DNA from: Valencia hispanica | Taxonomy: Eukaryota; Chordata; Actinopteri; Cyprinodontiformes; Valenciidae | Direction of reading: 5' to 3' | NCBI GenBank assembly: GCA_963556495.2 | Contig: OY747713.1 | Span: 28,916,961-28,980,960, forward strand | DNA length: 64,000 nucleotides | Part shown: piece after piece, positions 23,289-35,589 of the stretch | How positions within the stretch are numbered: the first letter of the stretch is position 1 | Layout of the letters: every line of letters begins with the position of its first letter | Notes under the pieces: generated by a model | Seen by the model: the letters and a program-made list of their open reading frames with translations, nothing else | The model's database searches: none | Told to the model about the DNA's origin: nothing | Program-made: the position numbers and the translations under genes

Positions 23289-25650
23289 TGCATGTTGTAA
23301 GGTGTTAATGCAGGTGTGGAATCAGATTATGATGCTTTCTGTGCAACAGTCATGAGCTAATTTGAAGACCATGTGAAGTTTAGAGGTTTGTAGATAATGA
23401 CTGCAGAAACTTTCAATACTTTTGACAAACCATGTCTCTCAGCTTGCTTAGTCCCTCTTCTTTCGTACAATGACCATGGGATGTCTAGCAGCAAGGAAGT
23501 TTATTGCACAAATGCCATCCTATCATAGTACCACTCTTAACTTCACTCTTAACTCCTTGGAGCAACCCATTCTTTTACAAATGTTTGTAAAAGCAGTCAA
23601 TATGCCTGTGTATGTAATGTTATATATCTGTAACTATTGAAGGCATTTCAACTCAGTGATTTCAAATGGTGACACAATACCTTTGGCAATATAGTTTGTT
23701 TAAACTGACTTACTAAATAGTCAATGTGTTTGTGATTGTCCAGGTGAGAAGATCTTTTTTTTCCTTTTTATTCTTCTGTGTGTCATTCTTATTTGGTGAT
23801 AGTCTTTTGTTTGAAATATGTTTATGTTTAAAATTAATACACAAACAGAGATGGAATGAGTGTAGTGCAATCTGTTGTTGGTGCAGGGCTTAATTATTCA
23901 TCAACAATGTCAGATAAACATCACACTGTTGTCCATTTGCTGTGTCCTCATGGTAGATACCATTTCCTCAGTCCTGACTACGAAGCCTTGTTAGCGGAAA
24001 TCAGTCACTCAGGCCATTGTAAGCCAAGAGAAATGATAACCCACAGGAGATTCTCAGATGTAACCGGATCCATGATGAGTTATATTCCCTAAATGCCCTT
24101 GCACATAGTAGTAATGGCATACTGTACTGGACACATTTCTCATGCCTATCCAAACTAGGCAATCAGGCCACATATGATTGCAAAAAACTGTGTTAAGATG
24201 ATAAGGGATCATTTCTATCAAAGCTCAGTCCTCAGTGACTCAGCTCTAAGCTTTGTACATGTGTATGTCTCTACTTATGTCTGCGTGTATGCGTGCATGT
24301 GTGTGTCTTCCTGGATGGATAGTTGGATAAATGAATGGGAGAACAGATTAAATTGTTCTATCTTATGTTGTATCAGTGGAATTGTATTCTGTCAGAGCAC
24401 TTTGTTTTGAGCAATTCCAGCTATTTGAAAAATAAAATCCCAATCCACAGCTCCAAACACACGCGCACACGCACACACACACACGCACACACACACACGC
24501 ACGCACGCACGCACACACGCACACACGCACACACGCACACACAGACATTACGGCTCAACGAAATAACCAGACTGTAAAGATGTTGCTCTCAACTTCTTCT
24601 ACACATTGAAATGAAGTAATTTCCCTCTTGTTAAGGCACTTTCAAACAAACCAGGCAATAAGAGCAGAAAATCGTGGTTACACTTACTAAGCTTGTGTCA
24701 TAGGGTCCTGATTGGACAGATCTGACTGACTAATGGCCACTGTAAGTCAAGAGTCTTTATTACAAAGAGAAGAAATAGAGCAAGGACTGTGGTCTCATAT
24801 AGCTCTAGAAAATACTTTGGTATAGCTTAACATTTCTTTGAATTTCCAAATAAAAGTGTTAGCATTATAAGCATCATTTGCAGGTTTGCTGAGTTTTCAG
24901 ACCTCAGTTAACACAGAGAAAACGCTCCTCTTTAAAAAAAATACTATTAATGTTATTACTTTGAAGGAGTTCAGACAGGGTTCAGGTATGTACCTTATTA
25001 ACTACAATGACCTGTTACTAAATAGGATCAGTGTCATACATAAAGAAATGCTGATTTCATAAAAAAATGCTGTGGATAACTATACAAATATGTATGAGAA
25101 ACACAAATTAAGCATTTGGCATATATTAAACGATGTGGATATAGTAACAGCATACCGAATGTATCATTGATCTATTTTAGATAACATTTATGTAAATAAA
25201 ATTATTTTTGGATGTCCCAGTATTATCAAATATGGAAAACTGATGTAAATGCTTACTTTTCAGTAAGTTTATTCCTCCTCATGCTTGTAATTTTGCCAAA
25301 AATAAAATGTTCTTAGATGTTGGACTATTAAAAAAGATATAATAGAATATCAGAATTAACATATCATAGATGATATTCTGTCATCTTCAAAATAAATAAT
25401 TCCATATAAACCTTATATTCAATTAATTGGCAAATAAGGACTTCAGTGATTCTATAAATTAATAACATGACATGCTGTGCAGCATGTATGTAAAAACAAA
25501 AGAGCAAAACAATGATTTGGTGTAAACACTGAGTCCTGAGTCACGGATTACAATGCAGTTCCTGTTGTACTACTTTTTTTCCTTATGGTATATCCCTTCT
25601 TGAAAACAGCTGAAAGGTGTGCATGAAACAAGATACCTTCTGGCAATATG

Positions 25651-25651
<1 letters not shown>
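23289..25651. other. Intron 1, mostly no recognised feature
   Basis: Contains the CA/CG microsatellite listed separately. Otherwise AT-rich with no supported element. Confidence 0.45.
24458..24541. repeat. Compound (CACG/CA)n microsatellite
   Basis: Alternating CA and CGCA units, a purine/pyrimidine alternating tract. Confidence 0.93.

Positions 25652-25734
<83 letters not shown>
25652..25734. repeat. (TA)n microsatellite
   Basis: About 40 TA units in one run. Confidence 0.97.
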
Positions 25735-25739
<5 letters not shown>

Positions 25740-26746
25740 AGTTAATACAAGCAGTATTTATTTAGTTTGTTCGGATTAAGTTAGATTCACTTATAGTTTA
25801 GCCAGCCTTGTCCTCACCACTAAAACATTTTCACTGCATTCTTGTTTGGCTACTTGTCAGCATGGATATGTAATGGTAGCAGTCACTTAGAAAGACAATC
25901 CTTTTGATTTTAGGAATAAGAAGGATGATATGGCTACCTTTAATTCACAACACTCTTACAATAATGCTCCTTGATGCTCTTTTTTTAGAGTATGTTAAAG
26001 AGCTAGAACAATGGCGAAAGATGTGCACTGATTTCATACACATTGGTCATCTTTGCGGTTAAGTCAAACTATCATCTTTTACTCATCTGATTTGATCACA
26101 AGTAAAATCATGGCACTGTTTAACTTGTTTTCTGCTTAAATAACATGCCATTCAGGTAATTTTAGATTTTAAAAGAAAAAAAAATTAGCATTCCTTTTCA
26201 ACAGAGACATGTAAATGTTAACAAAACAGATGCCTGCCAACATATTGTGACTCACATTTTCAGGATAGAGATCCATCTTTTCAGTATCTCCAGCTGGCTT
26301 GTGCTGTAGCAAAAAACTGCTCAAAAGTCTGGAGTTCTTTATTTTCCAGATGGTTGTCATATGTTCTCTTAGCTTTTCATTGGTATGCAGCATGTCAATC
26401 AATCTTAAATGTCAACGTACAGGATACCTGAAATCCAATATAAATAGTAAGTAGTAGTATAGTTTTTATTTAAAATAATTACATACAAAATTATATAACA
26501 GCATTGTTATAAGTTCAAAAGTTTTAACAATTAAATTCTGTGATACTGATGGATTATAATTTTGTGAATCTAACTGAAAAGAGCTGGGAGGCAGAAAAAT
26601 CCCGTGTGCAACCCCTGTATCAGCTGTCATCTTAAGACGGACTTGTTTTGACAACTTGTGCAGACATCTCTTACATCATATATAAAGTTCTCATGCATCA
26701 CAACCCAATGATAAAAACCTGTAACTTCTTTTTTTCTCAATTTATG
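25735..26746. other. Intron 1, no recognised feature
   Basis: Nothing beyond short homopolymers was supported. Confidence 0.45.
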
Positions 26747-26754
26747 TGAATCAT

Positions 26755-26891
26755 CCATCCATCTATTTTCTGTACCCGTCCATCCAGGCAGGGTTGCTGT
26801 GGGGGGTGGGGGGGCAGTTGCCTATCTCCAGCAGTAACAGGGCAATAGGCGGGGTACACCCTGGACAGGTCGCCGGTCCATCGCGGTTATC
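26755..26891 (-). mobile_element. tRNA-derived SINE, 5'-truncated copy with (CATC)n tail
   Basis: Same family as the full copy at 44377-44742: it shares CCATCTATTTTCTGTA-like tail sequence, TGCCTATCTCCAGC and GGCGGGGTACACCCTGGACA. The tRNA-like head is missing. TGAATCAT flanks it at 26747-26754 and 26892-26899, a target duplication showing that this short copy is a genuine 5'-truncated insertion. Confidence 0.82.
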
Positions 26892-26899
26892 TGAATCAT

Positions 26900-28005
26900 A
26901 CATGTCACAATACAGACGATTAAAATCCATATCACCAGGAGAGGTTTCTAAAGACATTTGTAAGGAGAAATCTTGACATCAAACTTAATATTGTAGATAT
27001 GTTAAGTGCGATTATATTCTAATGGTTTTCAGTAGAAAACGGGAACAAATCTTAACAGAAGAAAAGCTAAATTGTTTCTTGCCAGTTAATGTCAGCCAGT
27101 TTTCTTTTGATTGTATCACCAAGAGCAGGAGGATGGCCTGTTTTAATCATGATTTTGAGGATTATCCAAGAACAGTTGATGTTACCCTTCTGCTTCGGTT
27201 CAGATAAGCAAATTATCAAGCAGTCCTTCCTTATTTTTGTCCGGTTTAAATATATTTCACCACAGGTTCTAAAAAAAGCAATAAACAAATAAATAAAATG
27301 AATCATCTGGAACTAAACCAAGCACTGACAAAGTCTTAGAAAACATATTTTTATTAAACAGGAGTATTTATTTAATTTTAACCATAACCTGAATTAACAA
27401 AATTATATTGAGCAAAAAGCATTTAGGTTAAATCACATTTTAAGTAGACATTAAATAGCGTTTGATCTTTACTTTTTCTTTCAGGCTATGTTTCATGGAC
27501 ATGGTGGAAATGCACCCCTGGGGTTTTTTACCACTGCTGCCAAGAAACATTGGCTGTCAATATCTCAGCCAGCCATCTTTTATGAGTCGCTTTCATTTCA
27601 TTTGAAATACCAACGAAAAGCCCATCTGGGCTCAATTTTGTTTAACAAATTCTGCCCATTTAGAACTATACAGAATGGATATAGCAGTTGAACTATCATG
27701 TTCAGTCATGCAAGTGTGACCTTTAGGAGACAACTTCCATTTTACAGTAATGCAAGAACATCCTTCCTATGCGTTATTTCTGCGTTTGATATTGTAATGG
27801 TTATTGGGCTTTAGCAAGCTTACACTGCCCAGTAACATGAGTGATGAAGAGGGATCACTGACTAGATTGATGGCACATCAAGTTATGTTAAGAAAAGATG
27901 TGTGTTGTGTTAGTTTAATTAAAAGCAGTTGGGTAGTGAGTAAGATTTCATTATTCAATGTACAGCAGATAATTATTGAGGCTATCTGGAAGGATAGAGT
28001 GCATA
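26900..28005. other. Intron 1, no recognised feature
   Basis: No repeat or coding evidence recognised. Confidence 0.45.
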
Positions 28006-28290
28006 CAAAGACTTGCAAAAGTATTCAGACCCTATGAATTTTTCCACATTTCATTTAGTTAAAACTATACACTTTTGTGTGTTTAACTGTTTTACAAAAC
28101 TGCACAAACTTAATTGTGAAATGGAAGGAAACAGATGCCTGGTTGTCTACATGCTTTTTAACCATTTTTCTACATTTAAAAATCTCAGTTTTGGGTGCAT
28201 TTGTATTCAACTCACTTTATTCTGACATCCCCCCAAAAAAATAAGATGCAAACAATGAATCAGCAATCAAGGAAAAAGCTAACTGGGCCA
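28006..28290 (+). mobile_element. Tc1-family relic 5 (left end only)
   Basis: Preceded by TA, then CTTGCAAAAGTATTCAGACC, TTTTGGGTGCATTTGTATTC and CTTTATTCTGACATCCCC in family order. The remainder of the element is absent or unrecognisable. Confidence 0.65.
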
Positions 28291-28392
28291 TGGTAGCTCA
28301 CAGTCATGCTTGATCTATTTTGGAGAGAAGAATTGGTAGGCCTGTCTACTTTTTCAAAAGCTGTCAGAAAAACATTTCAGTATTTTAAGTTG

Positions 28393-28395
<3 letters not shown>

Positions 28396-28459
<64 letters not shown>
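28396..28459. repeat. (TA)n microsatellite
   Basis: About 32 TA units close to the Tc1 relic. Confidence 0.97.
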
Positions 28460-28463
<4 letters not shown>

Positions 28464-29732
28464 TAAATCACCTTGTAGTTGCTTTGATATGTAGATAACC
28501 TAGCATTCCAGTTGTACCAAAATGTAACATGCGCAAGGAAAATCCCCTCTCATCACTTTTCTCCGACTCCCGCAGAGGTCGCGACAAAACCACGAGACTG
28601 CTATGGCACAACACCGTAACGCACCTCGGTGTAAATTGAGGGTTAGGCTACATCTAACACCAATTGCAGGACTTGAGCTGATTGGATGCCACAGGTAGCC
28701 TTTTGATTTTTCTCCATTATCTGTGATGTTTACACTCCGCTTGACGTTGTTTGAGGTAAGTTATTTAGTTAAATGTAGAGCGAGGTACCTACTTTTTTTA
28801 TGTTGAGAGACACATACTTGACATATGTCAAGTATGCGCCCACCTTTTTTTCTCCACTGTAGCTGGATGAGAAACTTGAATGTTTCTAAGTAGTAGAGTT
28901 TAGTGATAGATGCGAGTCCTTTCTGTTTTGTTTTGGTGTTACGTTTTAATTTGGGTTACAGAACTTTGCGGTATTCTGCACAAAAAACATTCTGCATGTA
29001 TTCAGCTTAAAGCAACACTGTATTCGTCCATATGTTCGACATTGCTACCAAAAAAATTCAATATACAAAAAAAGTTCAAGTTATATATCTTTCTGCAAAG
29101 CATTGCATTTCCTCTATTTTTATTCAGGTCTGAATTCTGTTCTGGTGGAATTGTAAACAAACTCCTGATCAGTCTGATGTCAGCTTACAAGTTTTGCAGC
29201 TGAGAGGGAAGAGGAAGGAAGGTCTGCCAAAACGTGACGTCAACCCTGTGTTGCAGCTGAGAGTAGTGTGTTGCAGTAATGCCTAACAATCCAAATGCTA
29301 ATTTTAAACATCCACTCCCAGCCAGGGATTTCACTTCACTTTCACAGGCTCTCTAAAAGCCAAGTCCGACTCCTGTGCACCCTGTTCTGCAGTTCATGTT
29401 ACAGTAATTACTACACTTATTAGTATTCTGGTTGAACATACCAATTAGCATAGCCATTAAAGCTATGAGGATCTCCTTGGAGAAACAAAATAGATAAGAA
29501 AACAGGAATATGGCTGACATTTGTTTATCACACACTGAGGCATCAGTGGGATTTCAATTTTTGGCTGTGGCAGAAACATGTAAATGGCACCTAAAGAGGA
29601 CATCAATTAGTGGATGTGGTACACATGCTGTGTGTTTATTCATGAGGTTGGTAATTTTGTTAATTGTACATCCCAGAGTTATCCATTATGGAGGTTGTGG
29701 ACTGAATTCAAGTGAACAAAGCTACTAGGACA
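28460..29732. other. Intron 1, no recognised feature apart from a palindrome
   Basis: Holds the 24-bp perfect palindrome at 28813-28836. No repeat family or exon recognised. Confidence 0.4.
28813..28836. repeat. Perfect 24-bp palindrome
   Basis: Two 12-base arms, CATACTTGACAT and its exact reverse complement, meet with no spacer. It could be a remnant of an inverted-repeat element or a dimeric binding site. No family is assigned. Confidence 0.6.
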
Positions 29733-30845
29733 AGGCAAGGCAATTTTATTTGTATTGCACATTTTCAGCAACAAGGTAATTCAAGGTGCTTTACATGATT
29801 AGGGGATAAAGTAAAAGTAGCAATAAAACACAGACAAAGCATACGTGAATTTAGGACAAAGTAAAAACAGCAATGAAGCATGAAGCACACACATAACATA
29901 TGATACATGAAAACATTACTCAAAGGCAGCTTAAAGCTACATTGTGTAAGAACTTCTCCCATCTAGCGATGAAACAACCAACTGAATATTACGTTCTAGC
30001 CGTACTGCCCACCCCACCCACCCCCGCCCCTTCCCCCCCATTCCGAGCGCATTGTAACTCCTACGGTGGCCGTTTCATGCCAAGGTTAACATCGCTTCCA
30101 ATACTACAACTTTGTCCAGTGTTCCTACCAGTGATGAGGTTACTTTAGAAAACTACATTGCATTTAGTTATATAGTCAGACGTCTGCCGCATCGCAAGTT
30201 GACAATCTCCCTCTGGCATTCTTCACGGTGCAACTGAGTGTAGCCAAAGCACGAAAGGCGGAGCTAGAATTACCAGGAATTTCCCTCGCTGGCAAATGTA
30301 TTTCAAAGATGGAGGCTCAACATGGATTCAGCCATTTGCGCGACTCACGCGTATGTATTCTGAATAGCAGATTCTACACTTACGACAATTTTTTCAGTAG
30401 TAGGTGGAAGTAATTACACATGAATGAGCACATATTTTTGAAAGAACAAAGGGGTTTTTGCTAAGAATTAACTCCAAAAAATACACAATGTAGCTTTAAA
30501 ACAGATGGGTTTTTAGCCGTGATTTAAAAGAACTCAGTGTTTCAGCAGCTTTGTAGTCGTCTGGAAGTTTGTTCCAGATTAGAGGAGCATAGAAACTGAA
30601 ACCTGCTTCTCCATGTTTGGTTCTAATTCTAGGGATGTTGAATAGACTGGAATTAGAGAACCTGAGTGGTCTGGGGGGTTGGTATATTAACAGTAGATCT
30701 TCAAGATATTTTGGCGCCAGACCATTCAGTGATTTATAAACTAGTAAAAGTATTTTAAAGTATATTCTCTGAGCTATTGGGAGCCAGTGTAAGGACTTTA
30801 GAACTGGGGTGATGTGCTCTACTTTTCTGGTTCTAGTGAGGACTT
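29733..30845 (-). mobile_element. L2-type LINE, 5'-truncated copy 3, split by a MITE
   Basis: AAGGCAAGGCAATTTTATTT at 29733 is the tail, followed by CAAGGTGCTTTACATGATTAG. The element is interrupted at 29931-30499 and resumes with ACAGATGGGTTTTTAGCC, then coding sequence parallel to copy 1 (for example GTTTGTTCCAGATTAGAGGA). No open frame survives. It ends at about 30845 within the region encoding TRTRKVEHI. Confidence 0.85.
29935..30495 (+). mobile_element. TTAA-flanked MITE, copy B (561 bp)
   Basis: Inverted copy of 16970-17508. It starts AGCTACATTGTGTAAG and ends TACACAATGTAGCT. TTAA lies on both sides (29931-29934 and 30496-30499). L2 copy 1 supplies an empty-site comparison: removing the element and one TTAA here restores a segment of the same length as GGCAATTCTAAACAGATGG in copy 1. 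TTAA is therefore a target duplication and not part of the terminal repeat. Non-coding. Confidence 0.87.
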
Positions 30846-31425
30846 AAGAAGATCCACTGTTATTTGATATTTAACGCTCACTCAGTCAACATATACATGC
30901 ACACTTATAAATGCATTTCTTGCTATGCACTCAGTTAGGATCTCAACTCAAAAAAGAATTCTAAGAATGAGCAAATTAATATTTAAATGTGGGATACTGA
31001 ACAATTCTCTTATATGGATGTGTTGCTGGATTATCATTGAATAAGTAAACCTCTACATCCGTTATATTTATGAGATCACTGCTTTAGGATTTATAAATCA
31101 GAATTAAACATGGTCCCTGGTGGTTGCTGGCAACCTCTTTCTACATAAATATTATCTGTGCGCCCCGACTCTGTGCTGCTCTCTGCTCTGTTGACTCGCT
31201 CCAACTCACAGGAGAGCCTCTATTGATTTCTAAAAGGCCGACATGCCTGCTTCCTTCACTCACTGGAATCACAAGGAAGGAATGTGCCTTCCACCTTTGG
31301 CTCCGTGTGCAATCCCTTTTTATCTGTCGCGTCAAGTTGAAATTTTGCAGTCATTCAGTTGCATTTACTTTTTTCTCAGTGCAATATCCCATTATTCTAA
31401 TTTTTCCTGCAGATATGCATAAAAT
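30846..31425. other. Intron 1, no recognised feature
   Basis: No element recognised. It leads into the tetranucleotide repeat. Confidence 0.45.
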
Positions 31426-31698
<273 letters not shown>

Positions 31699-32019
31699 CA
31701 GATGAGAGCATTAGTGTCAGATCCATCGTTCTTCAAATCAGAATGTGTGAAAATGGAGGCTAAGGGGGATGGTGGGTTGGTGACCTTTTTTTTTTTTTGA
31801 CAGAAGCCTAATGTAAATGTCAGCATTGTCTAAAGAGAAAAGGTTTCTATTTACAACATGGAATGAGCTGTGACAGATGCAAAGAGCACTGAATGCACCA
31901 CTACGAGGCAGCAAAGTTAAGACAGATGGAGAACAAAAAAGGAAATGTTGAACCATGAAAAGAGGATGAGCTAGAAAGCTAAATGCCCCTTATTACATGG
32001 ACAATGCTATACAAAAGAT
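31699..32019. other. Intron 1, no recognised feature
   Basis: Includes a T run near 31786-31798. Nothing else supported. Confidence 0.4.
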
Positions 32020-32710
32020 TGAGCTTTTTCAAATTTTGCCAAAATACAACTGCAAACAGCAATGTATTAATGTGTGAGACCAGCAGAAATAAGTGCATTT
32101 ATGTAAGCTTGACAGAAAAGCTTACAGGGTTTTGAAAGGTATTTATGAATAAAAAATATGAAAAACGTGGCAGCCATGTCTTTTAGCCTTCTGGAGTCAA
32201 CACTTTGCACCATTTGCTGCAATTACTGCTGCAAATCCTTTTGAGGAAGGTCTCTGACAGCTTTGCACATCTAGACGCTGAACATTTTGCCAGTGTAGAG
32301 TTTGACTGAGCCATTCTAAGAATTGAATAAGATTTGTTCTAAATCAAAGGTTTTCAGCAGTACCCTCCTAGAGCAAATGAAATGCAAATTTTAGATGTAT
32401 CTCTGTTCTAATGGCACGTTCACACCGGTCAGCGCGTCCAGGCGTCAAATCGCTCAAACGGATGAAAGTTGACGCTTTAAAATTAAAACCCAGCTGCTTG
32501 CCCACTTTGTAGTCTGCGTCGGCGCGTCGGGGCATCAGCGCATCACTTCATTACGTCAGCGTGCCGGCGTGGATTTGTCTGTTGCTAGTTGTTTACAACA
32601 TGGCGGATCATGTCGAGTGGCTTGGGTTTATTTAATTAATGAAGCCACACAAGCCAGACAACGTCATCTAAACACATAAGAAACTTAAACGAAAATATTT
32701 AACTGCTTAC

Positions 32711-32836
32711 CTGGCACTCAAATATCCTCCGATATCTTCCTCCAAATAAGATCCGATCTCTTCCTGTCTTTGTAAAAAGACGAAGACGGGTCATACAATT
32801 CACATTACACACAGCGACGGTTAGTTGATCCTCCAT
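32711..32836 (-). pseudogene. MADF-domain first-exon remnant of a Harbinger accessory protein
   Basis: Starts at an ATG at 32836 (MEDQLTVAV) and ends at a consensus donor GTAAG at 32706-32710. After about 14 codons a one-base shift is needed to read YDPSSSFYKDRKRSDLIW, a typical MADF/Myb-SANT block (YD..S..YKDR....W). PIF/Harbinger elements encode such a DNA-binding partner beside the transposase. A stop also precedes the donor in that frame, so this is not functional. Confidence 0.65.
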
Positions 32837-33015
32837 CTTGAATGAAAAACTTGCCGATCCACCTATGGAAGGAGTAACTACGTCAGTACAAAGAGTCGCT
32901 CTGATTGGCTGACGCCCCGCGTTTGCTGCCCGAAAGTTCAGTTTTCCCAACTTCATGCAGCAGCTGCTCCGACGGTCCGTCAGCGCATCCCGGCAGCAGC
33001 CACGTGGACGCGCTG

Positions 33016-33075
33016 ATGCCAGCTGCGCCAATGCCAGCTGCGCCAATGCCAGCTGCGCCAATGCCAGCTGCGCCA
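33016..33075. repeat. 15-bp tandem repeat, four exact units
   Basis: Unit ATGCCAGCTGCGCCA, four perfect copies, inside the Harbinger-like element near its right end. Confidence 0.95.
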
Positions 33076-33570
33076 ATGCGCGCGACTTGGTGCGGGGCAG
33101 CTTGGCGCCCACTAGATGCGTAGGTACCATAGACTTGCATGTAATCTAGCTGCCCTGCTCCCTGGACGCGCTGACCGGTGTGAACGTGCCATAATACACA
33201 CAAGTCTGATGAATGGCATTACAAGACCTCTACAGACGTTGTTGACATGTTGATAATGTAATTGAGCCATTCAGTTCAGGTGTGCATCTAAAAGTGGCAG
33301 GACAGGGGCTCTCGGGGACTGAACTTTGAGATTCCAAATCTAAAGCTTGAGGGTGAACATGTGCCACAGTCTCCAGTCTTTTGCCGCCTGTAACATGTTT
33401 TCTACCATTATTTCCCTGTATGCTCCATCCTTCTTCCAATTAACACTGACTAAAGTCTCAGACTCTGCTGAAGAAAAGCATCACCACAGCATGATAGTGC
33501 CACCCCCATGTTTTACCATAGGCAAGGTGTGTTTAGTGTGATGTGCTATGATGGTTTTCTGAAACTCATA

Positions 33571-35589
33571 TCATTACAGAAGTTGACCAAAACTATAAAT
33601 TTACAGTGTAAAAGGTGCTGACTGTACAGTAAATGTATGACTCAATTTCCGATTCTTGCTTGTAAAAGTTGTTAAAACCATGCATCCTTTTCCTTCCAGT
33701 TCATAATGATACCTTACTTTGTGCTTGTTACCTAAATCCCGCCAAAATTGCAATCAAATGTAAAATTGAGGCCTAATGAATACTTGAAGCTCCTTCTACG
33801 CATTAGTATTGACCTTTTTGTTTGTTTTGAGAATTCTAAATTTTCTTTTTACTAATTTCAGCTAAGACAATTTCAATCTATCCTAATCATGTTTGGTAAA
33901 TGAGGTTATTGATTGATTTCTGTACAGATCTTGCATTGACCGTGGATTGCTTGTCATTGTTTAGTTCTAAAGCTTTAGTGCCTCTGGAACCCACCGTATT
34001 GCTACAAAAATTAAAAAGGCTAATGCAGACTAAAAGCATAGCCTTAGAAGAGCCAAATGTGTTTAAACATTTATCTTCTATGATCTAGTCAACCTCTCTC
34101 TAATGAAAACACTATTTCCCATTTCTTTCATCAAGCACTTACAGAGTTCAAGAAATCTATTATTTTATTTTTTTTACAAACTGTGATAATATTCCATCCA
34201 AATCTCCCAAATTACTGTGGATTCAGTCTGAGGATATTAGAATAGGTGTTGACAGAAGTCTTGTCCTGTGTTACAGCTTCCACCCACCTAAACAATTGCT
34301 GCCCTAAAATAATGTTAGTGACAATTTAATTTATTTCTTCATGAGGGTAATTGAAATATTAACACAGTCTGCTAGGGACCAGAGAGTTGAGTGTATTCAT
34401 TCTTCACATTTTTCTCAACTCACCAAGGAAATTATATCAATTTTAAATACAGACTCCATCTCACACTGCCATGTTTAGTTTAAATGTATTCTAACTGTCT
34501 CTGGATATTTCCCCCTGTTTGACAACAAATGTAAATAAATTCTTTAAGATATTTTAAGATTTTCAGTTGATTAGAGTCTCTGTCATGAAGCTTGTCTCTG
34601 AAACACAAAAAACAGGAGGAACGGGAGGATGTAGTGATTTGCATAGAAAGCACAGGTAAGGAAGGAGGACAAGATGTGATGTGAAGAAGGTTTAGAGAAA
34701 AGAGGATTTGAGGAAAGGAGGGTGGCTTAGCCCCGACAGCTGGATGTGACTGGTACGAACAAAAACTGGCATGTTTACCCCTTTCTAGTGACGTGAGAGC
34801 CGTGCAGAAAAAAAGGTGTATGCAGTGAAAATTAGACTGAGGCATAACATATTTGCATCTGTGAGCTGTTTGATCTGAACAGGCACATGGCTTTATGTTC
34901 ACCTACATGCTGCATGTATGTGTCAGTGTGTGACTTTAATTTAAGTGATATGACTATTCATTTTGATTGTGTGGTTGTGTGCAGAGTTTGCCTTGCAGAC
35001 AGTCATGTTGAGGGGTATTCTCTGATTTTTTTTGGGGGGGGCAGGCCTGCAGAGGATTGGGGTGCAGCGTGGGGGTGCTGGGAGGCCATGTGCTGCCTCT
35101 GTCACATGTCGCACTTGGCACGGTGGAAGGGTGAGCGGCGAGAGGGCGAGGAAAACACCACCTACTGGGAACTGTGGGCATTGGGGGTTGGGTGAACAGA
35201 ATGGCTGTGGAGCTGGCATTTTTTCCCTGGGCTTTATAAGTGAGAGCAAAATAAAACATGCAGTGATAGATCTCCCACTAATAATTAGACTTCTCACAAG
35301 TTCTGTGTGTGCCAGAGAGCAACAGAAAAGATCCTGGGTATACATATGGAATGTATTTATGTATGTACACAGGGATCTGTACAGTTACTATGACAATCAA
35401 GGGTTTATTTTCTTTGAGACGTTTATAGAAACCATTTTCACAAAACTCCAAGATAAATATAGAAGGCTTTTTTTAGTTTTGAGTTTGGTCTGCAGTTTTT
35501 TCGTTGCAGCATTTTAGATTACCCGTTCTCTTTGGTACTCTCTGTACTTTGGTTTTGGGTGTCATCCTACAAGCTTCTTACTGTAGTTT
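33571..35589. other. Intron 1, no recognised feature
   Basis: Open frames around 34890-35520 overlap on both strands across a G-rich patch (35030-35200) and show no domain. No exon is supported. Confidence 0.45.

Larger units (their letters stand above)
32412..33191. mobile_element. PIF/Harbinger-like non-autonomous element (780 bp)
   Basis: Perfect 31-bp terminal inverted repeats at 32412-32442 and 33161-33191, starting TGGCACGTTCACACCGG. TAA flanks both sides (32409-32411 and 33192-33194), fitting the 3-bp TWA target of PIF/Harbinger. The alternative reading, AT duplications with GGCACG ends (ISL2EU-like), cannot be excluded. The inside keeps a MADF-domain exon remnant, which favours PIF/Harbinger, and a 15-bp tandem repeat. 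It lacks a DDE transposase, so it would need one in trans. Confidence 0.82.
32355..33336. mobile_element. hAT-type MITE, middle layer of the nest
   Basis: Left arm: CAGCAGTACCCTCCTAGAGC, ATTTTAGATGTATCTCTGTT. Right arm: TTCAGTTCAGGTGTGCATCT, AAAAGTGGCAGGACAGGGGC. The right arm partly mirrors the left, as in teleost hAT MITEs related to the fragment at 4745. It is interrupted at 32412-33191. The 8-bp target duplication is not clear. Confidence 0.6.
32020..33570 (-). mobile_element. Tc1-family relic 6, outer layer of a triple nest
   Basis: Left portion: CTGCAATTACTGCTGCAAAT, AGCTTTGCACATCTAGACGC and TTTGACTGAGCCATTCTAA (minus-strand transposase words). Right portion after the insertions: GGTGAACATGTGCCACAGTC, then CATCACCACAGCATGATAGT and CCACCCCCATGTTTTACC. 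The two parts join in family order once 32355-33336 is set aside. No open transposase frame remains. Confidence 0.72.

Noticed and set aside
32699..33203. Two long minus-strand frames with repeated LALAQ and GAAGI residues
   Set aside because: The repeats come from the 15-bp tandem array within the Harbinger-like element. Only the short MADF block is meaningful.
34887..35517. Overlapping frames around a G-rich patch as a candidate gene
   Set aside because: Frames occur on both strands, lack domains, and follow base composition.
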